Source: Lachnospiraceae bacterium
GTDB lineage: Bacteria; Bacillota; Clostridia; Lachnospirales; Lachnospiraceae
NCBI GenBank assembly: GCA_015056815.1
Contig: SVFN01000008.1
Span: 1-64,000, forward strand
DNA length: 64,000 bases
Direction: 5' to 3'
Part shown: positions 16,608-26,800 of the stretch, piece after piece
How positions within the stretch are numbered: position 1 is the stretch's first letter
Layout: each line of letters opens with the position of its first letter
Notes under the pieces: generated by a model
Told to the model about the DNA's origin: nothing
The model's database searches: none
The model's input: the letters and a program-made list of their open reading frames with translations, nothing else
Translations under genes and position numbers: made by a program

Positions 16608-18014
16608 CTACTCGACGCCGTTCCAGCAATAGGTGCACAGACACTCCGGATCGATCCCGACAGATTCCAACATATCATCCAGTCTGTGGAACCGTAAGGA
16701 TGTAAAGTTCAATTTCTCGCGGATCTTCTCTACCATCTTTTCATACTTCTCGGAATCCGGATCCGCATACTCACGAAGAACCTCTTCCGACACTTCTCCT
16801 CCTTCAAGTTCATTGATCACCTTGCGTGCGATCAATTCCATCTCGGATTTGGAACGTGAGAAGTTCAGGTATTTACAGCCGAACAGCAACGGAGGACACG
16901 CCGGTCTGATGTGTACTTCCTTCGCACCGCTCTCATATAAGAACTCTGTTGTCTCGCGAAGCTGTGTTCCGCGTACGATAGAATCATCGATCAGTAAAAG
17001 ACGTTTGTCCTTGATCAGATCATGCACCGGAAGTAGCTTCATATGCGCGATCAGATCACGTTTTGTCTGCATGGTCGGCATGAAGGAACGTGGCCAGGTC
17101 GGTGTATATTTGACGAACGGTCTTGAAAACGGGATGCCGGACTCATTCGCGTAACCGACCGCATGCGCGGTACCCGAATCCGGAACTCCCGCGACAACAT
17201 CCGCCTCCACATTATCTCTCTTGGCTAAAAGCTCACCGCATTTGTAGCGCATTTTCTCCACATTCACGCCTTCGTAGCTTGCCGCCGGATATCCGTAGTA
17301 TACCCAGAGGAAAGTGCAGACCTTCTTTTTGGTACCGGGTGCCACCAGAGTTTTTACCGTATTTTCGTCAAACACCACAATCTCACCGGGGCCTAATTCC
17401 CTGTCGTCCTGATAACCGAGGTTCAAGTAGGAAAAGCTCTCGAAGCAGGCGCAGCGCGCACCGTCTTTTTTGCCCAGAACCACAGGAGTCCTTCCCATCT
17501 TATCCCTTGCAGCATAAATACCTTTGGGCGTCATGATCATTAAGGAAAGGGAACCGTCGATCACATCCATCGCGTATTTGATCCCCTCGATCAGATTGTC
17601 TTTTTTATTGATGAGTGCCGCGACTAACTCTGTCGAGTTGATCTCACCGTTACTCATTTCAAAGAAATGGGTGGAGTTGCATAAGATGTCTTTGACCAGT
17701 TCTTCCACGTTGTTGATCTTGCTGACGGTCGTGATGGCGAAGCTGCCATGATGGGAACGCAGTAAGATCGGCTGCGCCTCATAATCGGAAATACAGCCGA
17801 TACCGTAATTGCCTTCCAGTCCGTCCAGTTCATCCTCAAATTTCGTACGGAAAGGTGCTCCTTCAATACTGTGAATCTCTTTGTTAAAACCGTTTTCTTT
17901 TCCGTACACTGCCATACCGGCACGTCTCGTACCCAGATGTGAATGGTAATCTGTCCCGAAAAACAGATCAAATGTACAGCTTTCTTTTGATGCTACTCCA
18001 AAAAATCCACCCAT
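16608..18014 (-). CDS. Amidophosphoribosyltransferase-like protein lacking the N-terminal catalytic Cys
   Basis: A 468-residue PurF homologue. PurF makes phosphoribosylamine from PRPP and glutamine, the first step of purine synthesis. The phosphoribosyltransferase half is intact: GVPDSGTAHAVGYA and LLLIDDSIVRGTQL (PRPP loop). Cysteines matching the Bacillus-type Fe-S ligands are present (KKVCTFLW, FGCKYL, ECLCTYC). The N-terminus starts MGGFFGVASK, so the Cys that PurF and all class-II glutaminases need at the mature N-terminus is Gly; the usual RGxxSAG and HNG glutaminase motifs are also altered (LGTRRAGMAV, HHGSFAI). GGAGG lies 6 nt before the ATG, so the start is firm. It may use free ammonia or have another role; a normal purF may exist elsewhere. 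Confidence 0.85.
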   Translation of the reverse strand: MGGFFGVASKESCTFDLFFGTDYHSHLGTRRAGMAVYGKENGFNKEIHSIEGAPFRTKFEDELDGLEGNYGIGCISDYEAQPILLRSHHGSFAITTVSKINNVEELVKDILCNSTHFFEMSNGEINSTELVAALINKKDNLIEGIKYAMDVIDGSLSLMIMTPKGIYAARDKMGRTPVVLGKKDGARCACFESFSYLNLGYQDDRELGPGEIVVFDENTVKTLVAPGTKKKVCTFLWVYYGYPAASYEGVNVEKMRYKCGELLAKRDNVEADVVAGVPDSGTAHAVGYANESGIPFSRPFVKYTPTWPRSFMPTMQTKRDLIAHMKLLPVHDLIKDKRLLLIDDSIVRGTQLRETTEFLYESGAKEVHIRPACPPLLFGCKYLNFSRSKSEMELIARKVINELEGGEVSEEVLREYADPDSEKYEKMVEKIREKLNFTSLRFHRLDDMLESVGIDPECLCTYCWNGVE

Positions 18015-18206
18015 ATTTGTCCTCCATGTCTGTCTGAAAGTATCTAAATGTATCCTTATTTATTTGTTCCGCACCGCCTTTTGTGCGGCAATGCGTTTTT
18101 ATTATACGGCAGAAACAAAATCTTTTCAAGAAATTTTATGGCAATTTACAGGTCATGAGAAGTTGGCTCCATAATTCACTCTGCCAGTATAAAATTCCTC
18201 CATTCT

Positions 18207-18626
18207 TTATTCCTTCCAAACGGCCTCTTCCACTTCCTCTGCCGTATAAGTATACGCTCCAAGTTTTTCCTTTAATGCTTCCCTTTTTGTGTCATTCAGC
18301 TTTATCTTGTTCTCATTCTTCTCCTCTTCATAGATCCTTGACATAAAGACCGCATGTGAATATTCCGCCACTCTGTAAATATCCTCGAACCCTTTTTGCG
18401 GCTCAAAATGGTTCAGTCTTTGGGCGTAATATGTATCCAATATCTCATGGTAAGCCTTGTGCTTAAGCTCATACTCAAATACAGAGACATGCCTCTGTGC
18501 TGTATCTTCTGTCTCCCGGTTCTTATATTCGAAAGAGAAGATCAGATTAAAAAAGCAGATCACAAAAGCGATGCCTGCCATTACAAGCAGACTGTTCATA
18601 AACAGATTCCATATCTTATTTTTCAT
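18207..18626 (-). CDS. Module copy 1, protein D: short single-pass membrane protein
   Basis: About 139 residues: a basic N-terminus, one membrane helix (about 8-30) and an extracytoplasmic helical domain. It is a clear paralogue of the protein at 35640-36059: both have AYxxI (KAYHEI / KAYGDI), then AEYxHxxFMxRxY, then LGAYxxxxxEV near the end. ATG 18626 lies 9 nt after a GAGG within the codons of the preceding zinc-ribbon gene, the same spacing as in copy 2; the genes overlap by 11 bp. It is the last gene of module copy 1. No family recognised. Probably it forms a membrane complex with its neighbours. Confidence 0.75.
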   Translation of the reverse strand: MKNKIWNLFMNSLLVMAGIAFVICFFNLIFSFEYKNRETEDTAQRHVSVFEYELKHKAYHEILDTYYAQRLNHFEPQKGFEDIYRVAEYSHAVFMSRIYEEEKNENKIKLNDTKREALKEKLGAYTYTAEEVEEAVWKE

Positions 18627-19371
18627 TTCGAAATACCTCACTGATCTTTACCGCTTTTTTTGCCTGTGACAGATCGAGGAACCGGTCAAACTCCTTCTCA
18701 TCCATCTTAAAATAAATGCGCATGGCAGTCTTTAATTCTTCGTCCATATCTTCCATATAAACCAGATATTCTTCCTCTTTCTCCTGCGTTTTCATGTTCT
18801 CCAGGGTTTCATAAAACCGTTCCAGATACATACAGAAATTGCTGATTGTTGTATCGAGACTGTCATAATAATCCTCATCGGTGGAACGTAATACCATCTG
18901 TTCGATATACTTCATGCATTCATAATAATCCATGGCAACGTAACTGATACATCGGTATTTCTGATACGCATCCGATCCGCATCTGGTAATCTCATGCGCA
19001 TACAGAAAGCTTACACATTCCATATATTCTCCATTTTTGAGATAAGTGTCAATCTGCCCGGAATAAGAAGCGGCATTCTTCACCGCGTCTTTTCGTGCAC
19101 TCCGGTCGGGATCCGGATCTTCGTAATTAAAAGAAGCGACAATACTCATAAGGATGATACCCGCCAAAAGCAACGTCAGTATCGCTGCCTTTTTCCCAAG
19201 TTTTTTCATCTTCCCGGCAAACGAAAAAACCTCCTTCTCGGTCTCTTCATATTCTTTTTGGAACCCCTTGATGTTTTTCTCATGCTGCACTGCAAACGGA
19301 TTATCCGCTCCGCAATTGGGACATTTCAATTCTTCCGGTCCCATCTCACGATGACATTGTTTACAGATCAT
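18616..19371 (-). CDS. Module copy 1, protein C: zinc-ribbon membrane protein
   Basis: A 251-residue protein: zinc ribbon with Cys at 3, 6, 17 and 20, a charged linker with QHEKN (30-34), one membrane helix (about 62-80), and a helical extracytoplasmic domain. It aligns over its length with the 253-residue protein at 36052-36813, with the same Cys positions and AVQHEKN, YLxxGEYMExxxF and YFKMDE / YLKMDE motifs. The ATGA overlaps the stop of protein B. The C-terminal codons hold the GAGG that serves protein D. The cytoplasmic ribbon may bind a partner or nucleic acid. No characterised homologue comes to mind. Confidence 0.8.
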   Translation of the reverse strand: MICKQCHREMGPEELKCPNCGADNPFAVQHEKNIKGFQKEYEETEKEVFSFAGKMKKLGKKAAILTLLLAGIILMSIVASFNYEDPDPDRSARKDAVKNAASYSGQIDTYLKNGEYMECVSFLYAHEITRCGSDAYQKYRCISYVAMDYYECMKYIEQMVLRSTDEDYYDSLDTTISNFCMYLERFYETLENMKTQEKEEEYLVYMEDMDEELKTAMRIYFKMDEKEFDRFLDLSQAKKAVKISEVFRNEK

Positions 19372-19829
19372 TTCTTCTGCTCCTCTACCATATCTTCTTT
19401 TTCCTGCCTGCTTCCCGCTTTCCTGGATCTCTCCACACTTTTTTCCATCCGGTCAAGGTGATCCTGATATTCCGAAAGCTCCTGTTTCAGCTTTTCGAGC
19501 CTGTTTTCACATTCTTGCACAGTATCTGCATTTTCCGATTTTTCAAATATCTCTTTCAAAAAGAGAAGATCCGTATACTCTCCCAGCTTATAATAATCCG
19601 CATCTTTTTCCGAAACCTCTGCCCCGCCGCGGATCGGTTGGGAAAGAGCCGCCACAGTGCCATAATTTCCCCTTTCCAGATACTTTCTCAGGGTGTCCGG
19701 CAGGATCGTCTCCTGCTCTATATATTCGAAATGAAGCGCCTCAACGGCCTTTATGCACAACCCGGCAAAGCAGATTGCCAGAAACAGATTCACGACAATT
19801 GAAATTCTAAAAATCACTTTTTTCATCAC
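19368..19829 (-). CDS. Module copy 1, protein B: short single-pass membrane protein
   Basis: A 153-residue protein with the KKVIFRIS N-terminus, one membrane helix (about 6-28), YLERGNYGTVAAL and YYKLGEYTDLLFLKEIFE, and a charged coiled-coil tail. Its paralogue is at 37122-37547 (KKVIFRIS, YYRLGEYADLLFFREVY). The start is taken at GTG 19829 because it lies 9 nt after GGAGG, exactly as the ATG does in copy 2; an ATG follows directly at 19826. It overlaps the end of protein A by 23 bp. The domain looks like a shortened form of the ones in proteins A and C. Function unknown. Confidence 0.75.
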   Translation of the reverse strand: MMKKVIFRISIVVNLFLAICFAGLCIKAVEALHFEYIEQETILPDTLRKYLERGNYGTVAALSQPIRGGAEVSEKDADYYKLGEYTDLLFLKEIFEKSENADTVQECENRLEKLKQELSEYQDHLDRMEKSVERSRKAGSRQEKEDMVEEQKK

Positions 19830-20562
19830 CTATCAGCACCTCCTCCAGATACGCTTTCTGATCGATCTCGGATCCTGCGAAATACGCCGCACGCTCTTTT
19901 TCATCAAGCCCCAGATAGATCTCCAACATCAGATCGGCCTTTTTTTTCATATCATAGATATAGTCTTTGTACGGATCTGTTTCAATCTCTGCGCTTTGAT
20001 ACGCAAGCTCCTGATAAAAATCGTTGATCGCCAGATAGCAGTCTAAGACATCTCCCTGTGGACGATACCGTTTTGCATCTGCTGCATAAACAACCGACGA
20101 CTCCACCTTTTTAACCAGCGAAGTATACTCTTTCGTGATTTCCCACAATAAATTCAGATCCTCATAAGGCTCCTCGTATTCCGCAATACTGTGGTACTCT
20201 TTAAATGCCGCAAATCCGGTGTAATCTCCCGCATCCAGATACTTCCGGATCTTAGCGGAATATTCTTCATAATGCTTTACCGATTCTTTGCGCATGGCGT
20301 CCTCGCGGAAATGACAGGCGTTCTCCGTGATGTATCCTGCCACAAGGATACCAATCAGCAAAAGCGCCAGTATTACCGAACTGACCACCATTGGGACATT
20401 TTCTGACAGAACTCTGCCAAGAAAACTTTTGATGCTTTCATTTTTCCTTCGGTACTTTTCCAGATCGGACCGATGGGAAGCTGTTTCCGTAAGCTCTCTG
20501 CCGCAATAAGGACATACCCTGTCCGTAAGACTGATCTCTCCGCCACAGCTTATACACTTCAT
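19807..20562 (-). CDS. Module copy 1, protein A: zinc-ribbon membrane protein
   Basis: A 251-residue protein: zinc ribbon with Cys at 3, 6, 17 and 20, linker, membrane helix (about 57-78), helical extracytoplasmic domain with YLDAGDYTGFAAF and EIYLGLDEKER, ending in YLEEVL. Its paralogue at 37540-38277 aligns without gaps through the first 80 residues and keeps all these motifs. AAAGGAG lies 7 nt before the ATG. It is the first gene of module copy 1 and has its own promoter (20652-20680). The LEEVL codons (CTGGAGGAGGTG) double as the ribosome site for protein B. Confidence 0.82.
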   Translation of the reverse strand: MKCISCGGEISLTDRVCPYCGRELTETASHRSDLEKYRRKNESIKSFLGRVLSENVPMVVSSVILALLLIGILVAGYITENACHFREDAMRKESVKHYEEYSAKIRKYLDAGDYTGFAAFKEYHSIAEYEEPYEDLNLLWEITKEYTSLVKKVESSVVYAADAKRYRPQGDVLDCYLAINDFYQELAYQSAEIETDPYKDYIYDMKKKADLMLEIYLGLDEKERAAYFAGSEIDQKAYLEEVLIGDEKSDF

Positions 20563-20651
20563 AAAAACTCTCCTTTACCCGCTTTATCCCATTGTTCCTG
20601 CACTTTTTCATCGCTTGGAGCAGAAACTGTTTTAATGGCCATATCCGTCTT

Positions 20652-20680
20652 ATTGTATCGCTTGTTAAGTTTCTTTACAA
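20652..20680 (-). promoter_or_regulatory. Sigma-A promoter of zinc-ribbon module copy 1
   Basis: Minus strand TTGTAA, 17 bp, TACAAT, about 90 nt before the ATG of protein A. Confidence 0.6.
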
Positions 20681-20742
20681 GTCTATTTCCGTCATCAGTA
20701 ATAAGACATCTCACGACGAATCTCTGCACCCCACACTTACAG

Positions 20743-20779
20743 AAACGGCAGAAAGTGTCCGCACACTCTCTGCCGTTTT
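20743..20779 (-). terminator. Hairpin after the GLUG giant gene
   Basis: AAACGGCAGA pairs with TCTGCCGTTT, extended by ACACT/AGTGT inside. The T-run is short, so termination efficiency is uncertain. Confidence 0.5.
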
Positions 20780-20810
20780 GAACTCTGTTTTTCCCTGCCT
20801 TATTCAGACT

Positions 20811-23800
20811 CTATTTGATCTGAACCTTTTTGCTAAGCCCTTTCTGTCTGAACAGTTTCTCATAGGCTTTCTTTTTGGACTTCGGTACTTTGATCACGAC
20901 ATTCTTTCCAACTCCCGAAAATGCCTTTTTTGAAACGCTCTTTTTGGTCAGCTTCATCGTCTTGACGATGACCGTCTTTAACTTCGGATTTCCCTTGAAC
21001 ACATACTTACCGATCTTTCTGACATTTTTAGGAATTATGATCTTCGTAACCGCCTTACAGTTTGCAAATGCCTGGTCGCCAATGGATTCCAGGGCACTGT
21101 TTAGTTTCACATTTTTCAGGTTCGTGCAGCCCGCGAAGGCTCTTTCGCCAATTTCTTTTACGTTGTTTCCGATGATCACCTGTTTCACAGTCGTATCATT
21201 CCGGAAAGCGTTGTCTTCGATTGCTTCTACTTTATAAGCAGTGCCGCCGATTACAACTACTGACGGTATCGTAACCGCAGTCTGTGCCTTGTCCTTATTC
21301 GCTGTATAAACTACGGCAGGCTTAGCCGGATCCGCGGAAGTTATTTTGTACTCGGACTGTCTCTTATCATCGACAAGCAATGTTCCGGCCTGCGGGATTA
21401 CACCGCTTTCTTTTTGATCCTGTCCGGTCGCCGCAATGATCCATGCGTCTTTCTCGATCTCGTTCTTGCCTTCTGCGTCGTAAAAATATTTGTGACAGTC
21501 TGAACATGTCCAGTACGCACTGTTGCCTGCCTCCGTACAAGTCGCTGCTTTTGCATTCGTCTTGGTCAGTTTATGTCCCTCAATCGTAACCAGTATCTCA
21601 ATATCCTTTACAACCTCATAATTATCCGTATCCGAAGGTGTATAGATCAGCTTCACCGTATTGTTACCAGACACAAGCTCCTGATCTTCCTTCGCAAAGG
21701 TAAATCCATCTGTCAGAGCGACATCACTCAGGGTCTGATTACATGTGATTTTCTGGTCTGCCGGTTTCGTATAGTCGGGAACCGCCTTTTTAATGGTAAA
21801 ATCTGCCGAAGCTGTTGCGCCCGCATAAATGCCTGTCATTCCAACCACAGCCTTCACCGTGTAATCACCTGCATTTTCAGGCACTTCCACATCATAATTC
21901 TCTTTTCCTTTTTCCGCATAATAGCAGGTCGCTTTCGCTCCGTCCGGTATTCCGGTAACAGAAGGTGCCTTCGGTGTTTCCTTATAAGTCCATCCCGCAA
22001 TCGTCACCACAGGGCTTATCGCTGCCCTGATTACGATTTCCACACTCGAAGAAGGCAGGGTTGTATCAACCGCCTTCGCCCTTACCTGATAGGTTCCCGG
22101 GGCAAGACCGCTTATGGTATCTGTATCTGCCGGAACTGCCGACCATTCACTGTCCCCCTCTGCCTTATACTCTAACGACGGGTTGACACCGGAAATGGTA
22201 CCGTCCGCCGCCTGCTTCGAGCTGCAGTCACTTCCCACGGGCACTTCCATTATCATGCCTGCGCTGATGGAAAATGTCTGGGCGATGCTATTGTTCTTTG
22301 TCGCCGGATCCGTACTCTTTTTGATGATGGAAAGTGTTCCGGCTGTGATTCCTGTTACCGCCTGCGTTTCTCCTTCTGCCAGAAAGGACTTCGGTGCATA
22401 GCTGTCGGAAACGTTTCCTTCTCCGTCCCTGAATATCAGCATATATTCCGCACCATCCTCAAGCCCTGACAAAACGCCGGAGTTCTCACTGTTTACCTCA
22501 AAGCCCACCTGCGGCATGACCTCATTTGTCTTCTTTACGGCAGGCGGAAGGTCCAGAATTACGTCCTTCGTGGGGTCTCCGGATATGGTAATCTGCGTAG
22601 GACTCGTCCTTGTCACCATGACGCCGCTTTCCCGCGTCATCTCATTAATCTGGTTCTCATAATCATCCGGGAAATAATAATCACTTCCGGCAAGCACAAC
22701 CACAACATCCATCGAGCTGTCTGTTGTCTGCTTAGCATTGCAATTAACGTCCACCTGAGATCCATCCCCCGGATTAATCTTTACATATTGCTCCTCCTTT
22801 TTCCAGTGAGCCGTAAAGGACTTCTCCCCGATATCAGCCTGACCGATTTCCAGAACCTTTGTCTCTCCGTCATACCAGCCCTCAAAGATATATCCATCCT
22901 TTTTCACATTTGCAGGAAGTACGGCACCCGTGCCAAACGTATATTTCGAAAGGTTCCCCTCTTTGATTTCTCCTCCGTCGGCATCCAGTGTCACAGCATA
23001 GGACGCATATTTATAAACTGCTAAAATGCTGACATCCTGCGCGGGCATGGTAAAGCGCGTAGTGGCAGCAGTCACATTTCCGACCGTCACGTCATCACTT
23101 TCCCAGTGGTCAAAGCTCCTTCCCATTCCGGGTTCATCGGCCTGAATTATGACACTCTCCTTTTCGTCCGCCATAATGCTTCCTGCCACTGTCCCGCCGC
23201 CAGCCACAGCCGTACCGCCGTTTACCGTTACCGCATGGGACTGTGTCAATTCTTTTTCACAAAATACCGCCGTATATCCAGCCGTTTCGTTTACCGTGGT
23301 AAATCTTGGCGTCCAGCCCGTAAATACAAAGGATTTTCCTCCCTCGTCAGGCTTTTGGGGCGCATCCTCCTTATACACCGGAAAACTTCCTGCCGGAATA
23401 TCCTGTCCGACCGTCTTTCCTTCCCATGAGAAACTGATATGGAAGGATCTGGCTTCCCACTGTGCATACAAGGTTTCGTTACCGTTCACAACATACTCAT
23501 TTCCTGCCGCATAACCTGTGCCGCTGCCGTCTGCCTTTGTATTCCATCCGGCAAAATCATAGCCGGTACGGTCATAAAGTACTGCATCCCCTTCGGGAAG
23601 TGCTACCGTTGCACCGTTTTTCGCCGAAATACCCTCCATTTGTCCGGTTCCGCCATTCCCGCAGAAGGAAACCGTATACTCCGTATCGGGGTCAGGACTC
23701 CACTGCGCATAGAGCGTCATCGCTTTGTCTACCTGAACTTTTTCCCCATAGCTGTTTCCGGTACCGTCCTTTCTGGTGTTCCAGCCGTTAAAAATACAGC

Positions 23801-26800
23801 CACTCTTAGTAAAAGAGTTTTCCGGCAGGATTCCATTCTTCTCAAACAAAAATACCTGTGCATCCTGCTCGCCACCGTTCGGGTCCAGGATTACCATATT
23901 GCTCAGACCAAGTAGCAGGGGGTGCATCTCTCCCATTCCCCATACATTTCTGAAATCAAAGCCTTCCAGCCACCTGTTCTGGAAGCTCGACTGCTTTTTA
24001 AACGCTTCTCTGTCCCAGTATGCCTTATTGATTTCATGGTTCACAACCTGTGCCGAGCTTTCATAGCCCACCAGCTTGCCGTCCGCAGCCGAAGCGCCCT
24101 CGCAGAAGCAGTAACGGATAAGGTCAGGACGTCCCGAGCGTCCGACTACCCCGCCTGCCGGTCTGTGACCACCGTTATAAAAGACACTTTCTCCCTGCAC
24201 CGTCATCTGTTTGGTCTTACCGCCCTTTACGGTTCCGTTATAATGCAGACAGTAAGAAAGGTTCCTTGCTTCTCCTGCGATGCCGCCCGCATATCCGGCA
24301 TCCGCCGTCACATCGCCCTCATGGTAACAGTTGATAAAACACCCGTCAGCAGTCCCATAATGGACACCCGCGATACCGCCCACCAGACTGTCAAGGTACG
24401 TACCGGTTCCATGTACCGTTCCTACAAAGGAGCAGTTTTCAATCACGCTGTTATCACCGCAATAACCGGCAATACCGCCCACAAAAGCCGCCTTGCTTGT
24501 CACACTGCCGGTTACGGACAGGTTTTTCAAATGTGCTCCATCTCCCAGACATCCAAACAGTCCGGCGGGAGCCTCTCCAATGGAAACATCAAGTCTCGTT
24601 ATGCTGTGCCCCTGACCGTCAAAGGTACCGCAGAAGGGGTGACGTGCCGCACTGTTATAAGGGTCATCATTGTCACAATAGCCAATCGGAATAAAGAGCT
24701 TACCGTACAAATCTATGTCCTCACAAAGCAGGACGGTTATGCCTTCATAGGTTTTTCCTCCATTGACAGCTTCCCCAAAAGCAATCAGTTCTTCTGCCGT
24801 ACTAATCTTTACAATGCCGGAGTCTTGCGCATCATTTCCCCAGCCGCCGATATTGACGGTATCCTCTGTGCTCCCGGGGACTCCGTCAGCATTGTTTCCT
24901 GTCTCCAGACGAAGATGCGGACTGCCATTCCTGATTTCCCAAATGTTTGTAAAATCCCATTTTTTGAAATTATCCTGATCCGCAAACCTTGATTCATAAT
25001 GGTAATAATCATAATCCGAACCAATATGAACGGCTGAAACCTTTTTGCCCCCGATTGCATAATCCGCGCAGGGAGACCACCAGTAATTTCTTTCCATTGT
25101 AATATCCAGAGCGCTTCCATACAAGGCGCCCACTGTCGCCCCGTTTCCGCCGTTTATCCCGTAGCCGTCCCAGTCCGTTCCTTTTTCGGGAGCCTTACAG
25201 TAACAATGTTCAAGGACTGTCGTTTTCGCTTCGGATTTCCCGAAGATTCCACCGGAAGTAGTTTTACCGTATACCGCGCCCGCATTATAGCAATCGCTTA
25301 TGGTCAGCGTAAGGTTCGAGCCATCTGCACATCCAAGAATCCCGCCTGCCTGACTATCATACACATTCTTGTTTTCGATATCCCCGTAAATCGTTCCGGT
25401 ATTGCCACAGCGCTTTATCGCATGCTCATCGTCTTCTCCCGCATAAAAATTGCCAACAATGCCGCCAACGTACTGTAAGCCCCTCACCTTACCGTTATTG
25501 AGACAGTCTGTCAAATCTGATTTTTGCAGCTGTCCCGCAATTCCTCCGGTATAACTACTGCTGCTGCCGTTTATCTCACCGTTGTTGATGCAATGATGCA
25601 CCTCGCAGTATGCCACACCCAGTATCCCTCCGGTTAAGACTTCAAAAGTCTCGGACACTGCGGTCACATTGCCGTTATTGATACAGCCGTAGACTTTAAT
25701 CTTGGCACTGCAGCTTCTTGCACTGCCCGCTATACCGCCTGTATAGCCCATTTTGCCATTCACCTCGCCGTTATTGGTACAGTTTATGATACTGGTACCC
25801 TCGTCCACAGCGATAATACCACCCGTATAAGCTCCATCAACCCTGCCGTAATTCGTGCAGTTTTTTATGGTTCCGCGCGCTGCGGCACCGGCAATTCCTC
25901 CCAGAACCGCACTAATGCTGCTGTACATTCCTTGCTGAACCAGTGTATTCGGCTCCGGATGACGCGTTACCAGAGCTTTATTGACGCAATTCTCAACGGT
26001 ACTACCATCGCTTATCATCCCGACGATACCACCGTTTCCGACGTTTACCGAAGAATTACAATAGCTTCCCTTTACCACTGCGCTTTCTTCATTAATGCAG
26101 TCGGAAATGATTCCCTCTCCACATACAAGCCCTGCAATTCCCCCGGTATGATTAACATCCGAGGAAACCGGTGCGGTATTGGTACAGCGTATGATTTTTC
26201 CTCCGTTACAGTCTCCGGCAATTCCTCCGGTCCGCTTATGCCCGCCTATACATGTCACCTCTCCGTTATTGATGCATCCGATAACAGCTCCGCTGATATA
26301 ACCAACGATTCCTCCGGTCTGGTCTTTATTTGGTTCCGCGTGTATCTCGGATATAAACGATATCTTTCCATTGTTCACACAGCCTGTTGCCCCGCCGGTC
26401 TTTTCAATCGTTCCGGATATTCCTCCGGTAAATTTCTTTTTTGAAGCAATATCCGCATTGTTGGTACAGTTTATAATCTTACCGGCGCACCATCCCGTAA
26501 TACCGCCTGTCCTGATATCAGCTCCTTTTACCTCTCCCTGATTGATACAGGCATCTATCGTGCTCTCATCGTCCTCTCCTGCTGCATCCAAAGAGCCTGC
26601 TATTCCTCCCGTATTCGGTCCGTTTCCTTCTACGCTGCCGGTCTGTGTACATCTTATAATCCGGGAATCCTCGTTACAGACACCTGCGATACCGCCTGTA
26701 TGCGTCCCTCCTGTCACCTTGCCTGCATTGGAACAGCTATCAACCGTACTGCTTCCGTTTACATGCCCTGCGATACCGCCGGAAACCTCCTGACTTCCAC

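Noticed and set aside
23922-24992. 356-codon plus-strand frame inside the GLUG giant gene
   Set aside because: Antisense shadow produced by the repeat composition; the protein is Ser/Arg/Cys-rich without domains.
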